Source of the DNA: Caldithrix abyssi DSM 13497
Lineage (GTDB): Bacteria; Calditrichota; Calditrichia; Calditrichales; Calditrichaceae
Length of the DNA stretch: 64,000 nt
Assembly: GCF_001886815.1 (NCBI RefSeq)
Contig: NZ_CP018099.1
Location: forward strand, 3,656,501-3,720,500
Direction of reading: 5' to 3'
Part shown: piece after piece, positions 42,252-51,085 of the stretch
How positions within the stretch are numbered: position 1 is the first letter of the stretch
Layout of the letters: each line of letters starts with the position of its first letter
Notes under the pieces: model-generated
The model's database searches: none
Told to the model about the DNA's origin: nothing
What the model saw: the letters and a program-made list of their open reading frames with translations, nothing else
Made by a program: the position numbers and the translations under genes

Positions 42252-43159
42252 AATTATTTCATCTTTTAATTTCTAAAAAATTTAACTTTAACACAATACT
42301 TTTTCATTTTCGAGACCGACCCGTTTCCGCAGGATCCCTACGGGACAACCACTCCGCCACCTCTCCAATTATTTTATCTTTATTTCTAATTAATTCAACT
42401 TTAAACTATGCTTTTTTATTTTCGAGACCGACCCGTTTCCGCAGGATCCCTACGGGACAACCGCTCCGGCACCTCTCCAATTATTTCATCTTTATTTCTA
42501 ATCAATTTAACTTTAACACAATACTTTTTTATTTTCGAGACCGACCCGTTTCCGCAGGATCCCTACGGGACAACCACTCCGCCACCTCTCCAATTATTTC
42601 ATCTTTATTTCTAATCAATTTAACTTTAACACAATACTTTTTCATTTTCGAGGCCGACCCGTTTCCGCAGGATCCCTACGGGACAACCACTCCGGCACCT
42701 CTCCAATTATTTCATCATTATTTCTAATCAATTTAACTTTAACACAATACTTTTTCATTTTCGAGACCGACCCGTTTCCGCAGGATCCCTACGGGACAAC
42801 CACTCCGGCACCTCTCCAATTATTTCATCTTTTAATTTCTAAAAAATTTAACTTTAACACAATACTTTTTCATTTTCGAGACCGACCCGTTTCCGCAGGA
42901 TCCCTACGGGACAACCACTCCGGCACCTCTCCAATTATTTCATCTTTTAATTTCTAAAAAATTTAACTTTAACACAATACTTTTTTATTTTCGAGACCGC
43001 CCCGTTTCCGCAGGATCCCTACGGGACAACCACTCCGGCACCTCTCCAATTATTTTATCTTTATTTCTAATTAATTCAACTTTAAACTATGCTTTTTTAT
43101 TTTCGAGACCGACCCGTTTCCGCAGGATCCCTACGGGACAACCACTCCGGCACCTCTCC
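42252..43159 (-). repeat. Tandem array of eight tRNA-Ser 5' halves with a 20-nt D-loop insertion
   Basis: Read on the minus strand each unit is an AT-rich spacer of 56-59 bp, then GGAGAGGTGCCGGAGTGGTT(G) as in tRNA-Ser(CGA), then the 20-nt insertion TCCCGTAGGGATCCTGCGGA in the D-loop, then AACGGGTCGGTCTCGAAAA, ending within the anticodon loop. The 3' half of the tRNA is missing in every unit. On the plus strand the CGAGACC landmark of the units is at 42311, 42423, 42536, 42649, 42762, 42877, 42992 and 43104, with periods of 112-115 bp. The real tRNA (landmark at 42216) plus its leader is the ninth, insertion-free member. The ORF-like open frames across it are translation artefacts. Confidence 0.95.
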
Positions 43160-43174
43160 AAATAATATAAAAAG

Positions 43175-43259
43175 CGGAGAGGGTGGGATTCGAACCCACG
43201 GTGGCTGACGCCACACACGATTTCCAGTCGTGCCGATTCGACCGCTCTCGCACCTCTCC
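43175..43259 (-). tRNA. tRNA-Ser(GGA)
   Basis: An 85-nt serine tRNA. The acceptor strands GGAGAGG / CCTCTCC pair, the anticodon loop is CTGGAAA (anticodon GGA, reading UCC/UCU), the variable arm GTGTGGCGTCAGCCACC is long and paired, the T arm is GTGGGTTCGAATCCCAC and the discriminator is G. CCA is not encoded; CTTTTT follows directly. It is the most upstream gene of the tRNA-Ser locus. Confidence 0.95.
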
Positions 43260-43291
43260 GATTTGATAATGCATTTCTGTTCGAGCTTTAG

Positions 43292-43320
43292 AACTTAAAA
43301 AAAACTATCTTACTTTTCAA
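43292..43320 (-). promoter_or_regulatory. Candidate sigma-70 promoter for tRNA-Ser(GGA)
   Basis: On the minus strand TTGAAA (43320-43315) is followed after exactly 17 bp by TAAGTT (43297-43292), about 33 bp before the tRNA 5' end. The -35 is good, the -10 only fair. Confidence 0.45.
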
Positions 43321-43401
43321 GTTTTAAATCTTTATTAGATTATTTTATTTGCTCCTTTTTTACAGATTACCTAAATTATTGGTTAATTTTAATTAAGGTA
43401 A

Positions 43402-44319
43402 ATGCTAATGGTACACGGACATCATCATTCACACGGGCATGACGATACCAGGCTCCCCACCACGCGCTTATTGATTACCATGGCGCTCAATTTTGCCATT
43501 ACCATAGCCGAACTAATCGGGGGGCTTCTTTCCGGTTCGCTCTCATTGATTTCCGATGCGCTTCATAATTTCAGCGACGGCATTGCCATCATCATCTCTT
43601 ACATTGCCCTAAAGCTAAAAAAAAGATCCGTTACGCCACGCCATACCTTCGGCTTAAAAAGAGCAGAGATTTTTGCAGCGGCATTAAACTCAGGCGTGTT
43701 GCTTGTTATTACGCTCTATCTTTTTTACCACGCCGCCATCCGCCTTATAAATCCCGCCGTACTCAAAGGCGATCTGATGATCGTCGTTGCCGGAATTGGT
43801 CTGATCGCCAATGTGATTGGCACCTGGTTGCTGGCGCGCCCTGCAAAAAACAGCTTGAATCTTAAATCTGCATACCTCCATCTTCTTGCCGATGCCATCT
43901 CGTCTTTTGCCGTTTTACTGGGCGGCGTTGCCATTTATTACTGGAACATCTTCTGGGTGGATCCCATTCTGACCATTCTGATCGGCCTGTATATACTCAA
44001 AGAGAGTTATCACATTTTACAGGGGGCTATACACATCTTGATGGAAGGCGCTCCGACCAATATTTCTATTGATGAGGTAAAACAGGCTGTGGAAAGTTTG
44101 CCCGAGGTAAACAACCTGCATCACATTCATCTCTGGATGGTTGGCGACAACGACATTCACCTTGAAGGTCATGTGGATGTTGAGGACATGCTTTTAAGCG
44201 AAAGCGGCCAGCTACTGAACAAAATTGAACACCTATTGCAAGATAAATTCAACATTAAACATGTTACCTTGCAGCTTGAATGTAACCATTGTTCCAATGC
44301 ACATATGATTGGACATTAA
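43402..44319 (+). CDS. Cation diffusion facilitator family metal exporter
   Basis: Membrane exporter of 305 residues that exchanges divalent metals, most likely zinc, for protons. It has a His-rich N-terminus (GHHHSHGHDD) and six membrane helices; site A ligands are in LSLISDALHNFSDGIAI (helix II, H and D) and HLLADAISSFAVLLGG (helix V, H and D). A cytoplasmic C-terminal domain follows (LMEGAPTNISIDEVKQAVESLPEVNNLHHIHLWMVGD), ending in ECNHCSNAHMIGH. This matches the CzcD/ZitB group, and the HxxxD pair suggests zinc. The ATG at 43402 has only a weak site (AAGGTAA) upstream; a second ATG two codons later is possible. It is followed 23 bp later by the M24 peptidase. Confidence 0.93.
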   Translation: MLMVHGHHHSHGHDDTRLPTTRLLITMALNFAITIAELIGGLLSGSLSLISDALHNFSDGIAIIISYIALKLKKRSVTPRHTFGLKRAEIFAAALNSGVLLVITLYLFYHAAIRLINPAVLKGDLMIVVAGIGLIANVIGTWLLARPAKNSLNLKSAYLHLLADAISSFAVLLGGVAIYYWNIFWVDPILTILIGLYILKESYHILQGAIHILMEGAPTNISIDEVKQAVESLPEVNNLHHIHLWMVGDNDIHLEGHVDVEDMLLSESGQLLNKIEHLLQDKFNIKHVTLQLECNHCSNAHMIGH

Positions 44320-44342
44320 TTTAAATAAAAAAGGGAAACGCC

Positions 44343-45731
44343 ATGTTTAATATCGAAACGTACAAAGATCGTCGGCAAAGATTGAAAGAACGGATGAAGG
44401 ATGGTATTTTGCTTTTCCTGGGAAATAATGAATCTCCCATGAACTATCCGGCCAATGTCTATCCCTTTCGGCAGGACAGTACTTTCCTCTATTTCTGGGG
44501 ACTTGATCAACCAGCCCTGGCGGCCGTCATCGACCTTGATCAGGACAAAGAAATCATTTTTGGCGATGATTTTTCGGTGGATGATATCGTCTGGATGGGG
44601 CCGCAACCCAAACTCCACGATCTTTGCGCTCAGGTCGGGGTGCAAACCGTTAAGTCCTCTGCCGATTTAGCCAATTTTATTTTTAGGGCGTTGCAAAAGG
44701 GCCGCCCCATTCACTTTCTGCCTCCTTATCGCCACGATAACATGATTAAACTTCAGGAGATTTTAGGAATTCGCGCTGATTACCTGAAAAATTATGTTTC
44801 CGTGCCCTTCATCAAAGCCGTTGTGGAACTGAGGTCTGTCAAATCCGAAGAGGAGATCATCGAAATTGAAAAGGCGCTGGATATTACCTATCAGATTCAT
44901 CTGGAGGCCATGAAATTAATTCGACCGGGTCTAAAAGAATACGAAATTTCCGGCGTTCTTAAAGGTAAAGCGATGAGTCTGGGCGGCAGCCTTTCTTTCC
45001 CGATGATTTTTTCCGTGCATGGCGAAATTTTACACAATCCGCACCAACTTAATCTCATGGAAAAGGGTCAATTGGTGGTGCTGGATTGCGGCGGAGAGGC
45101 GCCCAGCCACTACGCCGGCGACATTACGCGTACACTGCCCGTCTCAGGAAAATTTTCCGAAGAACAAAAAGCGGTTTACCAGGCCGTTTTAAGCGCCCAG
45201 ACCGCCGCAATTGAAATGATTCAGCCAGGAATCAGGTTTCGCGATGTTCACCTTGAAGCGGCAAAAGTGCTTACCCTTGGATTGAAAGAACTGGGTTTAA
45301 TGAAGGGAAATATTGACGACGCCGTTCAGGCCGGAGCCCATGCCCTCTTCTTTCCCCATGGACTTGGTCACATGATGGGCCTTGATGTGCATGACATGGA
45401 AGACCTTGGCGAAGAATACGTGGGATACGATGAACATACAAAGCGCAGCAGCCAATTTGGGCTGGCCAATTTGCGCCTTGCCAGAGAGCTAAAATCGGGA
45501 TTTGTAGTAACCGTCGAACCGGGCATTTACTTCATCCCTCAATTGATCGATCTGTGGCAGCAGGAACAAAAATTCAAAGACTTTATTAACTACGATAAGC
45601 TGGAATCCTATCGTCATTTCGGAGGAATTCGTATTGAAGATGATGTATTGGTTACCGAAAATGGCTGTCGGATTTTAGGCAAACTGATTCCCAAACGCAT
45701 CGAAGGCATCGAAGCCATTATGCAAAAATAA
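44343..45731 (+). CDS. Xaa-Pro aminopeptidase (M24 family)
   Basis: A 462-residue aminopeptidase P-like enzyme that removes N-terminal residues next to proline. An N-terminal aminopeptidase P domain (about 5-135, with LGNNESPMNYPANVYPFRQDSTFLYFWGL) precedes the pita-bread fold. The five metal ligands are visible: Asp in VVLDCGGEA, Asp in YAGDITRT, His in FPHGLGHMMGLDVHD, Glu in TVEPGIYF and Glu in GGIRIEDDVLV. Extra loop residues AYVGYDEHTKRSSQFG-like are common in this subgroup. An AAGGGAAA site precedes the ATG. It follows the CDF gene closely and ends at a strong terminator. Confidence 0.94.
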   Translation: MFNIETYKDRRQRLKERMKDGILLFLGNNESPMNYPANVYPFRQDSTFLYFWGLDQPALAAVIDLDQDKEIIFGDDFSVDDIVWMGPQPKLHDLCAQVGVQTVKSSADLANFIFRALQKGRPIHFLPPYRHDNMIKLQEILGIRADYLKNYVSVPFIKAVVELRSVKSEEEIIEIEKALDITYQIHLEAMKLIRPGLKEYEISGVLKGKAMSLGGSLSFPMIFSVHGEILHNPHQLNLMEKGQLVVLDCGGEAPSHYAGDITRTLPVSGKFSEEQKAVYQAVLSAQTAAIEMIQPGIRFRDVHLEAAKVLTLGLKELGLMKGNIDDAVQAGAHALFFPHGLGHMMGLDVHDMEDLGEEYVGYDEHTKRSSQFGLANLRLARELKSGFVVTVEPGIYFIPQLIDLWQQEQKFKDFINYDKLESYRHFGGIRIEDDVLVTENGCRILGKLIPKRIEGIEAIMQK

Positions 45732-45732
45732 A

Positions 45733-45763
45733 ATAGGCTGGCTGCAAGCCGGCCTATTTTTTT
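45733..45763 (+). terminator. Intrinsic terminator after the M24 peptidase gene
   Basis: AATAGGCTGGC and GCCGGCCTATT pair around a TGCAA loop (one bulge), followed by TTTTTTT. It lies 1-2 bp after the stop codon. Confidence 0.88.
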
Positions 45764-46133
45764 CATCTGTCTGCAAATAATAGAAATTTCTAAAGAATGT
45801 TGCCAGATGGCGCAGCCTGATGTTCCTGTTTGCTTTGAAGTTACGCTGCAAATGCCCAGTTCTACAAAACAGGACAAGAGAATAATATTAGCGTAAATCC
45901 TATTAATTAAACGTTATTTGTCGTTTTGTTCTCATTCAAATAAGGCAAAGTTAGCTTCTGCTGTTTGAAATGATAGTTCACCCTTTTTTGAGTGGACTCA
46001 TACATTGTCTTTGACTTTTGGGCCAGCCCCGGAAAGAAATGAAAAATAACGCTTTTCAGTGTGATTTAAAATCTCTTTGCGGTTGATTTAATGAAAGTTA
46101 TTTGCCTGCGGTTAAGTAACCTCAGGTGTGTAG
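45764..46133. other. 370-bp gene-free region with a solo IS-end remnant
   Basis: GACTTTTGGGCCAGCCCCGG at 46012-46031 closely matches the IS1182-type end at 1526-1545, but no transposase sequence is attached, so it looks like a decayed or solo end. A hairpin CCTGCGGTTAAGTAACCTCAGG (46105-46126) lies just after the DUF420 stop codon and may end that transcript, although it has no T run. No gene seen. Confidence 0.55.
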
Positions 46134-46547
46134 CTAACGTAAATAGAGCATCACGTAAATTAAAACGCCGCTAATGGAAACAAATACCCAGGCCGGAAAA
46201 ACCACCCTTGCCACACGCTTATGCAATTCGAATCGTCCCTGTAAGGCGCGGTACACCATGTAAAAAATAAACGGCGTCATTGCCGCAGCCAGAATAATAT
46301 GCGGCACCAGCAGTATAAAGTAAAGCGGTCTTGTCCAGTCGTAATGGGGATAAGGAATGGATCCCACATGATAGTGATAGATCAAATACGAAATTAAAAA
46401 GAACATGGAAGAAATTAAAGCGCCCACCATCCACTTCTTGTGTTTTGCCTGTCGCCCGTGCCTGATGTGATGGTAGCCGATCAGGAGTAAAACAAAACTT
46501 AAGGCATTAAGCACAGCGTTAACAGTGGACAGATCGTTTACGCTCAT
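46134..46547 (-). CDS. DUF420 membrane protein (CtaM-like)
   Basis: A 137-residue protein with four membrane helices of the DUF420 family. Members of this family, such as CtaM, are needed for maturation of haem-copper oxidases in some bacteria. Visible conserved residues are His in IGYHHIRHGRQAKHKKWM, the LISYLIYHYHVG segment, and His in LVPHIILA and RFELHKRVARVVFPAWVFVSISGVLIYVMLY. It overlaps the upstream Sco gene by 4 bp and is the last gene of the ctaA-Sco-DUF420 unit, which fits a role in oxidase assembly. Confidence 0.9.
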   Translation of the reverse strand: MSVNDLSTVNAVLNALSFVLLLIGYHHIRHGRQAKHKKWMVGALISSMFFLISYLIYHYHVGSIPYPHYDWTRPLYFILLVPHIILAAAMTPFIFYMVYRALQGRFELHKRVARVVFPAWVFVSISGVLIYVMLYLR

Positions 46548-47134
46548 GGTAAGTTCCTGACCAGAGCGGCAATATGTTGTTTGAGCAAATCCATGTCAAT
46601 TGGATCATCGTAATCGTAATAGCCGCGAATCCACCCTTCGCCATCCACCAGAATTAACTTGGTGCTGTGATCGTACGGCAGTTCTCCGGCAAGTTTAAAA
46701 CCCTGTTCGTACAAATTTTTCATCTCTTCTTTTTCCCCGCGAACAAAAACCCAGCGTTGGTCGGTCACGCCCAGGTCTCTGGCATAATCTTGCAGAACCT
46801 GCAGTGAATCGTAATCCGGATCGCAGGTAATCGAAACCAGTTGCACCTTATCGCTTCTGGAAAAAGCGGCGTACAGTTCGCCCATGCTTTTGCCCATCAA
46901 CGGACAGGGGCCGCCGCATCGTGTAAAGATAAAATCTACCACATTAATTTTCCCTTTTAGCTGATCAAGACCAAAGGGCTGCCCGCTACGCTCCACAAAT
47001 GTAAATTCTGGCACCGCGTACAATCTGGGTAAATTAGCCAGACTGTTTTGCGCTTTTTGAATGACGGTCATGGCAATGATCAGAATGACTAACAATGCCG
47101 CTGCAAACAGAATAATCAATTTTAATCTTTTCAT
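46544..47134 (-). CDS. Sco1/SenC family copper chaperone, second copy
   Basis: A 196-residue membrane-anchored thioredoxin-fold protein that delivers copper to the CuA site or acts as a thiol reductase for it. An N-terminal helix (LIILFAAALLVILIIAMTVI) anchors it. The copper motif C-x3-C reads FTRCGGPCPLMG, and the partner His is in YDHSTKLILVDGEG. It overlaps ctaA upstream (ATGA, 4 bp) and the DUF420 gene downstream (4 bp), so the three are translationally coupled. A different Sco protein lies next to coxII at 52033-52854. Confidence 0.93.
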   Translation of the reverse strand: MKRLKLIILFAAALLVILIIAMTVIQKAQNSLANLPRLYAVPEFTFVERSGQPFGLDQLKGKINVVDFIFTRCGGPCPLMGKSMGELYAAFSRSDKVQLVSITCDPDYDSLQVLQDYARDLGVTDQRWVFVRGEKEEMKNLYEQGFKLAGELPYDHSTKLILVDGEGWIRGYYDYDDPIDMDLLKQHIAALVRNLP

Positions 47135-48057
47135 ACGTTTTTCCCTTTAGTTTTTAAAAAGACAAATAAGGTGAGCAACACGCCGATAATCATGCTGGAA
47201 ATCCACAAATGAATTACTCTTCCCAGGGCAGGCAAGTCAATCCAGATCAGCACCATGCCTACCAGCGCTTGCAAAACAAACAAAATGATCGCGGCGTTTA
47301 CCAAATTCTCAATGTGGGCCGGAATCGATCGTTCTGTGCTCTTAAAATAGGTGCGTAAATAAATGGCCGAAACAATCATGCCCAGCGCCAGAGCCACGTG
47401 CAGCGGCGTGGTAAAACCCACCAGATCCAATACGGCTCCGGTTTCCAGTAGCGGCGTTGCTTTTTGAATGTGCTCGATTTGGGATCGAATTTGTGTGCCA
47501 ATAATGATCTGGACGATCGAGATCAAGTACAACCCCAAAACAGCCCGTTTAATATTCTGACGCACCAACAGCAGCTGATTGTTTTTTAAGCGCAGATGGC
47601 TTTGCAAATACACGTACAATACCAGAGACACAATAATAAAAGCCAGCGCCATGTGGATGGTAATTACAAAAGGTTCCAGTCCTGAACTGACCACTTTGCT
47701 CCCCTGCCATCCCTGAAAGGCAACCAACAGGGCGCTTAACACCGCGGGAATCAGAATGTTTTTTTGATCCCTAAATTTAACAATCGCCCACACGGCCAAA
47801 ACGGCGATGAGCAGGCCCACCGTCATCCCGGCCAGCCGATTGATATATTCAATCCAGGCCAGGGTGAAATTAAAGAGATTCGGATCCATATCAGGTGGGA
47901 GCTGGCTGATATCTGTTGGCGGAATCCAGCGACCGAAGCATTTGGGCCAGTCGGGGCAGCCCAAACCGGCTCCGGAAACGCGCACCAGTCCCCCGATAAA
48001 TATCAAAAGGTAGGTAGCCGCCGTGGTAAACAGGGCAAAACTTTTGAATTTTTTCAT
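47131..48057 (-). CDS. ctaA: Haem A synthase (CtaA/Cox15)
   Basis: Membrane enzyme of 308 residues and eight helices that oxidises haem O to haem A for the caa3-type oxidase. The opening block IGGLVRVSGAGLGCPDWPKCFGRWIPP holds the extracellular cysteine pair C-x5-C found in Bacillus-type CtaA. Conserved His residues occur in FVITIHMALAFIIV, LHVALALGMI and GRVIHLWISS, and the Glu in WIEYINRLAGM. It starts the ctaA-Sco-DUF420 unit, 285 bp downstream of coxIV, with a possible own promoter in that gap that I could not define. Confidence 0.93.
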   Translation of the reverse strand: MKKFKSFALFTTAATYLLIFIGGLVRVSGAGLGCPDWPKCFGRWIPPTDISQLPPDMDPNLFNFTLAWIEYINRLAGMTVGLLIAVLAVWAIVKFRDQKNILIPAVLSALLVAFQGWQGSKVVSSGLEPFVITIHMALAFIIVSLVLYVYLQSHLRLKNNQLLLVRQNIKRAVLGLYLISIVQIIIGTQIRSQIEHIQKATPLLETGAVLDLVGFTTPLHVALALGMIVSAIYLRTYFKSTERSIPAHIENLVNAAIILFVLQALVGMVLIWIDLPALGRVIHLWISSMIIGVLLTLFVFLKTKGKNV

Positions 48058-48342
48058 TTTTTATCTTCCCATTAAATGAACATTAACGCATTTAAAGAGT
48101 AAAGCGGTCTAGTGTTCAAAAGGATCGGATAAACAACCGACGAGAACAAACGCCAGAGATTAGCGCCAGCTCCAAAACGACTCTTCTCTTTAAAATCTTA
48201 ATCATTTTCTAATTACCCGGCTAAGGTTTAACCGCCTTCCGCGCAACCGCAGCTTTTAATTCGTTCAAAATTTTCGTCTCTCTCGTCAGATCATGTGTGC
48301 TGCCAAAAGGAGACTCCCAAAATCTTGTTCAACGTTCCTGTT

Positions 48343-48744
48343 TTAGTTTGCTTTACTATTTGCTTCAACAGGCGCTTTTGGCGCTTCAGGCGATTGCTCC
48401 TTTTGATAGATTATGGATTGTTCCTGAATGGGCTTTGCCGATTCCTGATAAAGATCGCCGCGCCGTAATGTGTCAAACATTGTCAGAACAATAAATACGG
48501 TTACAAAAGCAATAGAAATCAGAAAGATGCTCAGGAACAGCTTATTATCATAAGCCAGATGCATAAAAATCAAAGCCACAATCGAAGCTTTAAACGAAGC
48601 GATGAGCATGGCCACGGCCAGATTAAAAGGCCCAAGATGAACAAAAGAAATCGCCACCGTTACCACCGTCAGTAAGAGCAAAGCCGCTCCGGACAGCAGA
48701 TACACTTTTAACGGAAGAATATGATCTTTTTGATTTTGACTCAT
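48343..48744 (-). CDS. ctaF: Cytochrome c oxidase subunit IV family protein
   Basis: A 133-residue small subunit of the oxidase with three membrane helices: LLSGAALLLLTVVTVAIS, FNLAVAMLIASFKASIVALIFMHL and FLSIFLISIAFVTVFIVLTMF. The segment ASFKASIVALIFMHLAYDNK is typical of the bacterial COX4/CyoD-like family. The hydrophilic C-terminus beyond DTLRRGDLYQ is variable. Six bases separate it from the upstream subunit III gene, and it is the last gene of the long act-cox unit. The ctaF name is by position and family. Confidence 0.88.
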   Translation of the reverse strand: MSQNQKDHILPLKVYLLSGAALLLLTVVTVAISFVHLGPFNLAVAMLIASFKASIVALIFMHLAYDNKLFLSIFLISIAFVTVFIVLTMFDTLRRGDLYQESAKPIQEQSIIYQKEQSPEAPKAPVEANSKAN

Positions 48745-48750
48745 AACACA

Positions 48751-49401
48751 TTACCCTATTAAATACAACAACGGAAAAATGTAAATCCAGAACAGGTCAA
48801 CCAGATGCCAGTACAGACCGGTATTTTCCACCGGCGTGTAATATTCGCTGTTAAAATGCCCTTTTATTGTTTTAATCCACATGATGAAGATGGCGACCAT
48901 CCCGCCCAAGACATGCAGGCCGTGCAAACCGGTCATCATGAAATAGATGCTGAAAAAGACGTGTGGATTGGTCCCTTCAATTCCCTGAAAGGTGTAAAAT
49001 TTGCCCGGCAGCTGTCCCAGCTCAAATTTATGATGATATTCAAAATATTTAACTACTAAAAACACGGCGGCTAAAAGAAGAGTCACCAGCAAATAGCGGG
49101 CGGCCACTTTGCTTTTATTCAGCTGCAGGCTGCGAATGGCCAGCGCCACCGTAACCGAACTGCTGATGAGCACAACCGTGTTTATGGTTCCCAGATAGAC
49201 ATCCAGATATTTATGAGCGTTGATGAACATATCAGGATGCAGGGCTCGATAGACTGCATAAAAAACAAACAGACCGCTAAACAGTAATACCTCGGTAACT
49301 AAAAAGATCCACATTCCCAGCTTTGCCGATTCACGCTGTTGCTCGGCATCGGCAAAATGGTGTTGTAAAAAGGTTGTGTGTTGCATCGTTTTTTCCATCA
49401 T
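48751..49401 (-). CDS. ctaE: Cytochrome c oxidase subunit III
   Basis: Membrane subunit of 216 residues, five helices, of the haem-copper oxidase. Conserved blocks are SAKLGMWIFLVTEVLLFSGLFVFYAVYRALHPD near the N-terminus, the central Glu in ARYLLVTLLLAAVFLVVKYFEYHHKF, TGLHGLHVLGGMVAIFIMW, and NTGLYWHLVDLFWIYIFPLLYLIG at the end. This is the short five-helix form. It follows subunit I by 31 bp and is part of the act-cox unit. Confidence 0.95.
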   Translation of the reverse strand: MMEKTMQHTTFLQHHFADAEQQRESAKLGMWIFLVTEVLLFSGLFVFYAVYRALHPDMFINAHKYLDVYLGTINTVVLISSSVTVALAIRSLQLNKSKVAARYLLVTLLLAAVFLVVKYFEYHHKFELGQLPGKFYTFQGIEGTNPHVFFSIYFMMTGLHGLHVLGGMVAIFIMWIKTIKGHFNSEYYTPVENTGLYWHLVDLFWIYIFPLLYLIG

Positions 49402-49432
49402 TCACTTTTCCTAATCAATAAATTTACCAATT

Positions 49433-51079
49433 TTAGCTTAACACCGATTCTTTAGCCTGCTCTTCCTTGTAAACGCGCCGATCTTCCACAATCTTAATGC
49501 GGTCGTAATCATACGGTCCATCTGTCACCAGCGGAATGCGTTCAAAATTATGCGGGTCTGGCGGCGTATCCGTCGTCCAGTCCAGAGTAAGCGCGCCCCA
49601 CGGATTTTTGTCTTTGACTTTTTCGCCTTTTACAATGCTGTAAATCAGATAACAGGCCATAATTAAAAAAGCCAGCCCGATCACAAAAGCGCCGTAAGAA
49701 GAAAACACATGATACGCTCTGTATTGTTCCACATAAGTGTAGTAGCGGCGGGGCATGCCCAACATGCCCATCACAAACTGGCTGACAAAAGTGACGTTAA
49801 ATCCCACAAACAACAGACCGGCGGCAATGCGCCCCCAAAACTCGCTGTATTTTCTGCCCCAAATTTTGGGCCACCAGTAGTGCAGTCCACCGATAAAAGC
49901 CATCACAGTGCCGCCCATCATCACATAGTGAAAATGCGCCACCACAAAATAGGTGTCGTGTAAATGCACATCTGTAGAAAGAGCCCCTAACATGATTCCC
50001 GTAAAGCCCCCAATGGCAAACAGGAACATGAAGGACAGAGCGTAGAGCATGGGCGTTTCCAGGCTGATTTTTCCTTTGTACATGGTGGCCAGCCAGTTGA
50101 ACATTTTTATTCCCGAAGGAATGCCCACCAAAAAGGTAAGAAAAGAAAAAATAGCCGCCGCCAGCTCAGACTGCCCGCTAACGTACATGTGGTGGCCCCA
50201 GACCAAAAAGCTGACCAGAGCAATACCCAGGCTGGAAAAAGCAATGGCCTTGTAGCCAAATATCTTCTTTTTAGAAAAGGTTGTCACCAGTTCGCTGATG
50301 ATGCCCATGCCGGGTAAAATCATGATGTAAACGGCGGGATGCGAATAGAACCAAAAAAAGTTCTGAAACAGCACCGGATCGCCGCCCATGGCCGGATCAA
50401 AAATGCCGATGCCCAGCAGGCGCTCCATGATTAAAAGCAGCAGGGTAATGCCCAGCACCGGTGTGGCGATGACCTGAATAATCGAAGTGGCGTAAAGTCC
50501 CCACACAAAAAGCGGCATTTTAAACCAGGTCATTCCCGGAGCGCGCAGTTTGTGAATGGTGGCAATAAAATTAATACCGGTAAAAATGGAAGAAAAGCCA
50601 ACAATAAAGGCGCCAAAGACCATGGAAACCACCGGCCCGGTAACCGATGTGCTGTAGGGTGTGTAAAAGGTCCAGCCTGTATCCACCCCGCCCTTAAGAA
50701 TGGAATAAACCATAATAATAGCGCCCACGATGTAAAAATACCAGCTCGCCAGATTTAATTTTGGAAAGGCCACATCGCGCGCCCCGATTTGCAAAGGCAG
50801 AACAAAATTGCCTAAAATGGCAGGAATCCCCGGTATGATAAACAGAAAAATCATGATGCCGCCGTGCAGGGTAAACATTTTATTGTAGGCATCGGCCGAA
50901 AGCATCACCTTTTCCGGCGTAATCAACTCCAGTCGAATCACCAGCGCCAGAAGTCCGCCGATTAAAAAGAAAAACATGATACTGTACATGTACAAAATGG
51001 CAATGCGTTTATGATCAACCGTAAAAAGCCAGGATTTCCAGCCTTTCTCTGCGGTTAGATAATTTACTCCTTCACTCAT
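49433..51079 (-). CDS. ctaD: Cytochrome c oxidase subunit I
   Basis: Catalytic subunit of a haem-copper oxidase, 548 residues with about twelve helices. The low-spin haem His is in [15 protein letters not shown], the CuB His and cross-linked Tyr in [22 protein letters not shown], the other CuB His pair in WGHHMYVSG, the high-spin/low-spin haem pair in [15 protein letters not shown], and the K-channel region in [14 protein letters not shown]. The cross-linked YxxxH arrangement is that of A-type oxidases. It is flanked by subunit II (7 bp upstream) and subunit III. With CtaA and CtaB encoded nearby it should carry haem A. Confidence 0.97.
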   Translation of the reverse strand: MSEGVNYLTAEKGWKSWLFTVDHKRIAILYMYSIMFFFLIGGLLALVIRLELITPEKVMLSADAYNKMFTLHGGIMIFLFIIPGIPAILGNFVLPLQIGARDVAFPKLNLASWYFYIVGAIIMVYSILKGGVDTGWTFYTPYSTSVTGPVVSMVFGAFIVGFSSIFTGINFIATIHKLRAPGMTWFKMPLFVWGLYATSIIQVIATPVLGITLLLLIMERLLGIGIFDPAMGGDPVLFQNFFWFYSHPAVYIMILPGMGIISELVTTFSKKKIFGYKAIAFSSLGIALVSFLVWGHHMYVSGQSELAAAIFSFLTFLVGIPSGIKMFNWLATMYKGKISLETPMLYALSFMFLFAIGGFTGIMLGALSTDVHLHDTYFVVAHFHYVMMGGTVMAFIGGLHYWWPKIWGRKYSEFWGRIAAGLLFVGFNVTFVSQFVMGMLGMPRRYYTYVEQYRAYHVFSSYGAFVIGLAFLIMACYLIYSIVKGEKVKDKNPWGALTLDWTTDTPPDPHNFERIPLVTDGPYDYDRIKIVEDRRVYKEEQAKESVLS

Positions 51080-51085
51080 GAGCCA

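Noticed and set aside
42161-42727. Plus-strand ORF of 188 codons with repeated RDRPVSAGSLRDN peptide
   Set aside because: It is the antisense translation of tRNA-Ser(CGA) and the tRNA-half array; the peptide repeat only mirrors the DNA repeat.
42311-43159. T-box or other tRNA-sensing leader formed by the tRNA halves
   Set aside because: There are no T-box motifs, no terminator/antiterminator pair and no downstream synthetase or amino-acid gene; the downstream genes are a tRNA and a GIY-YIG ORF.
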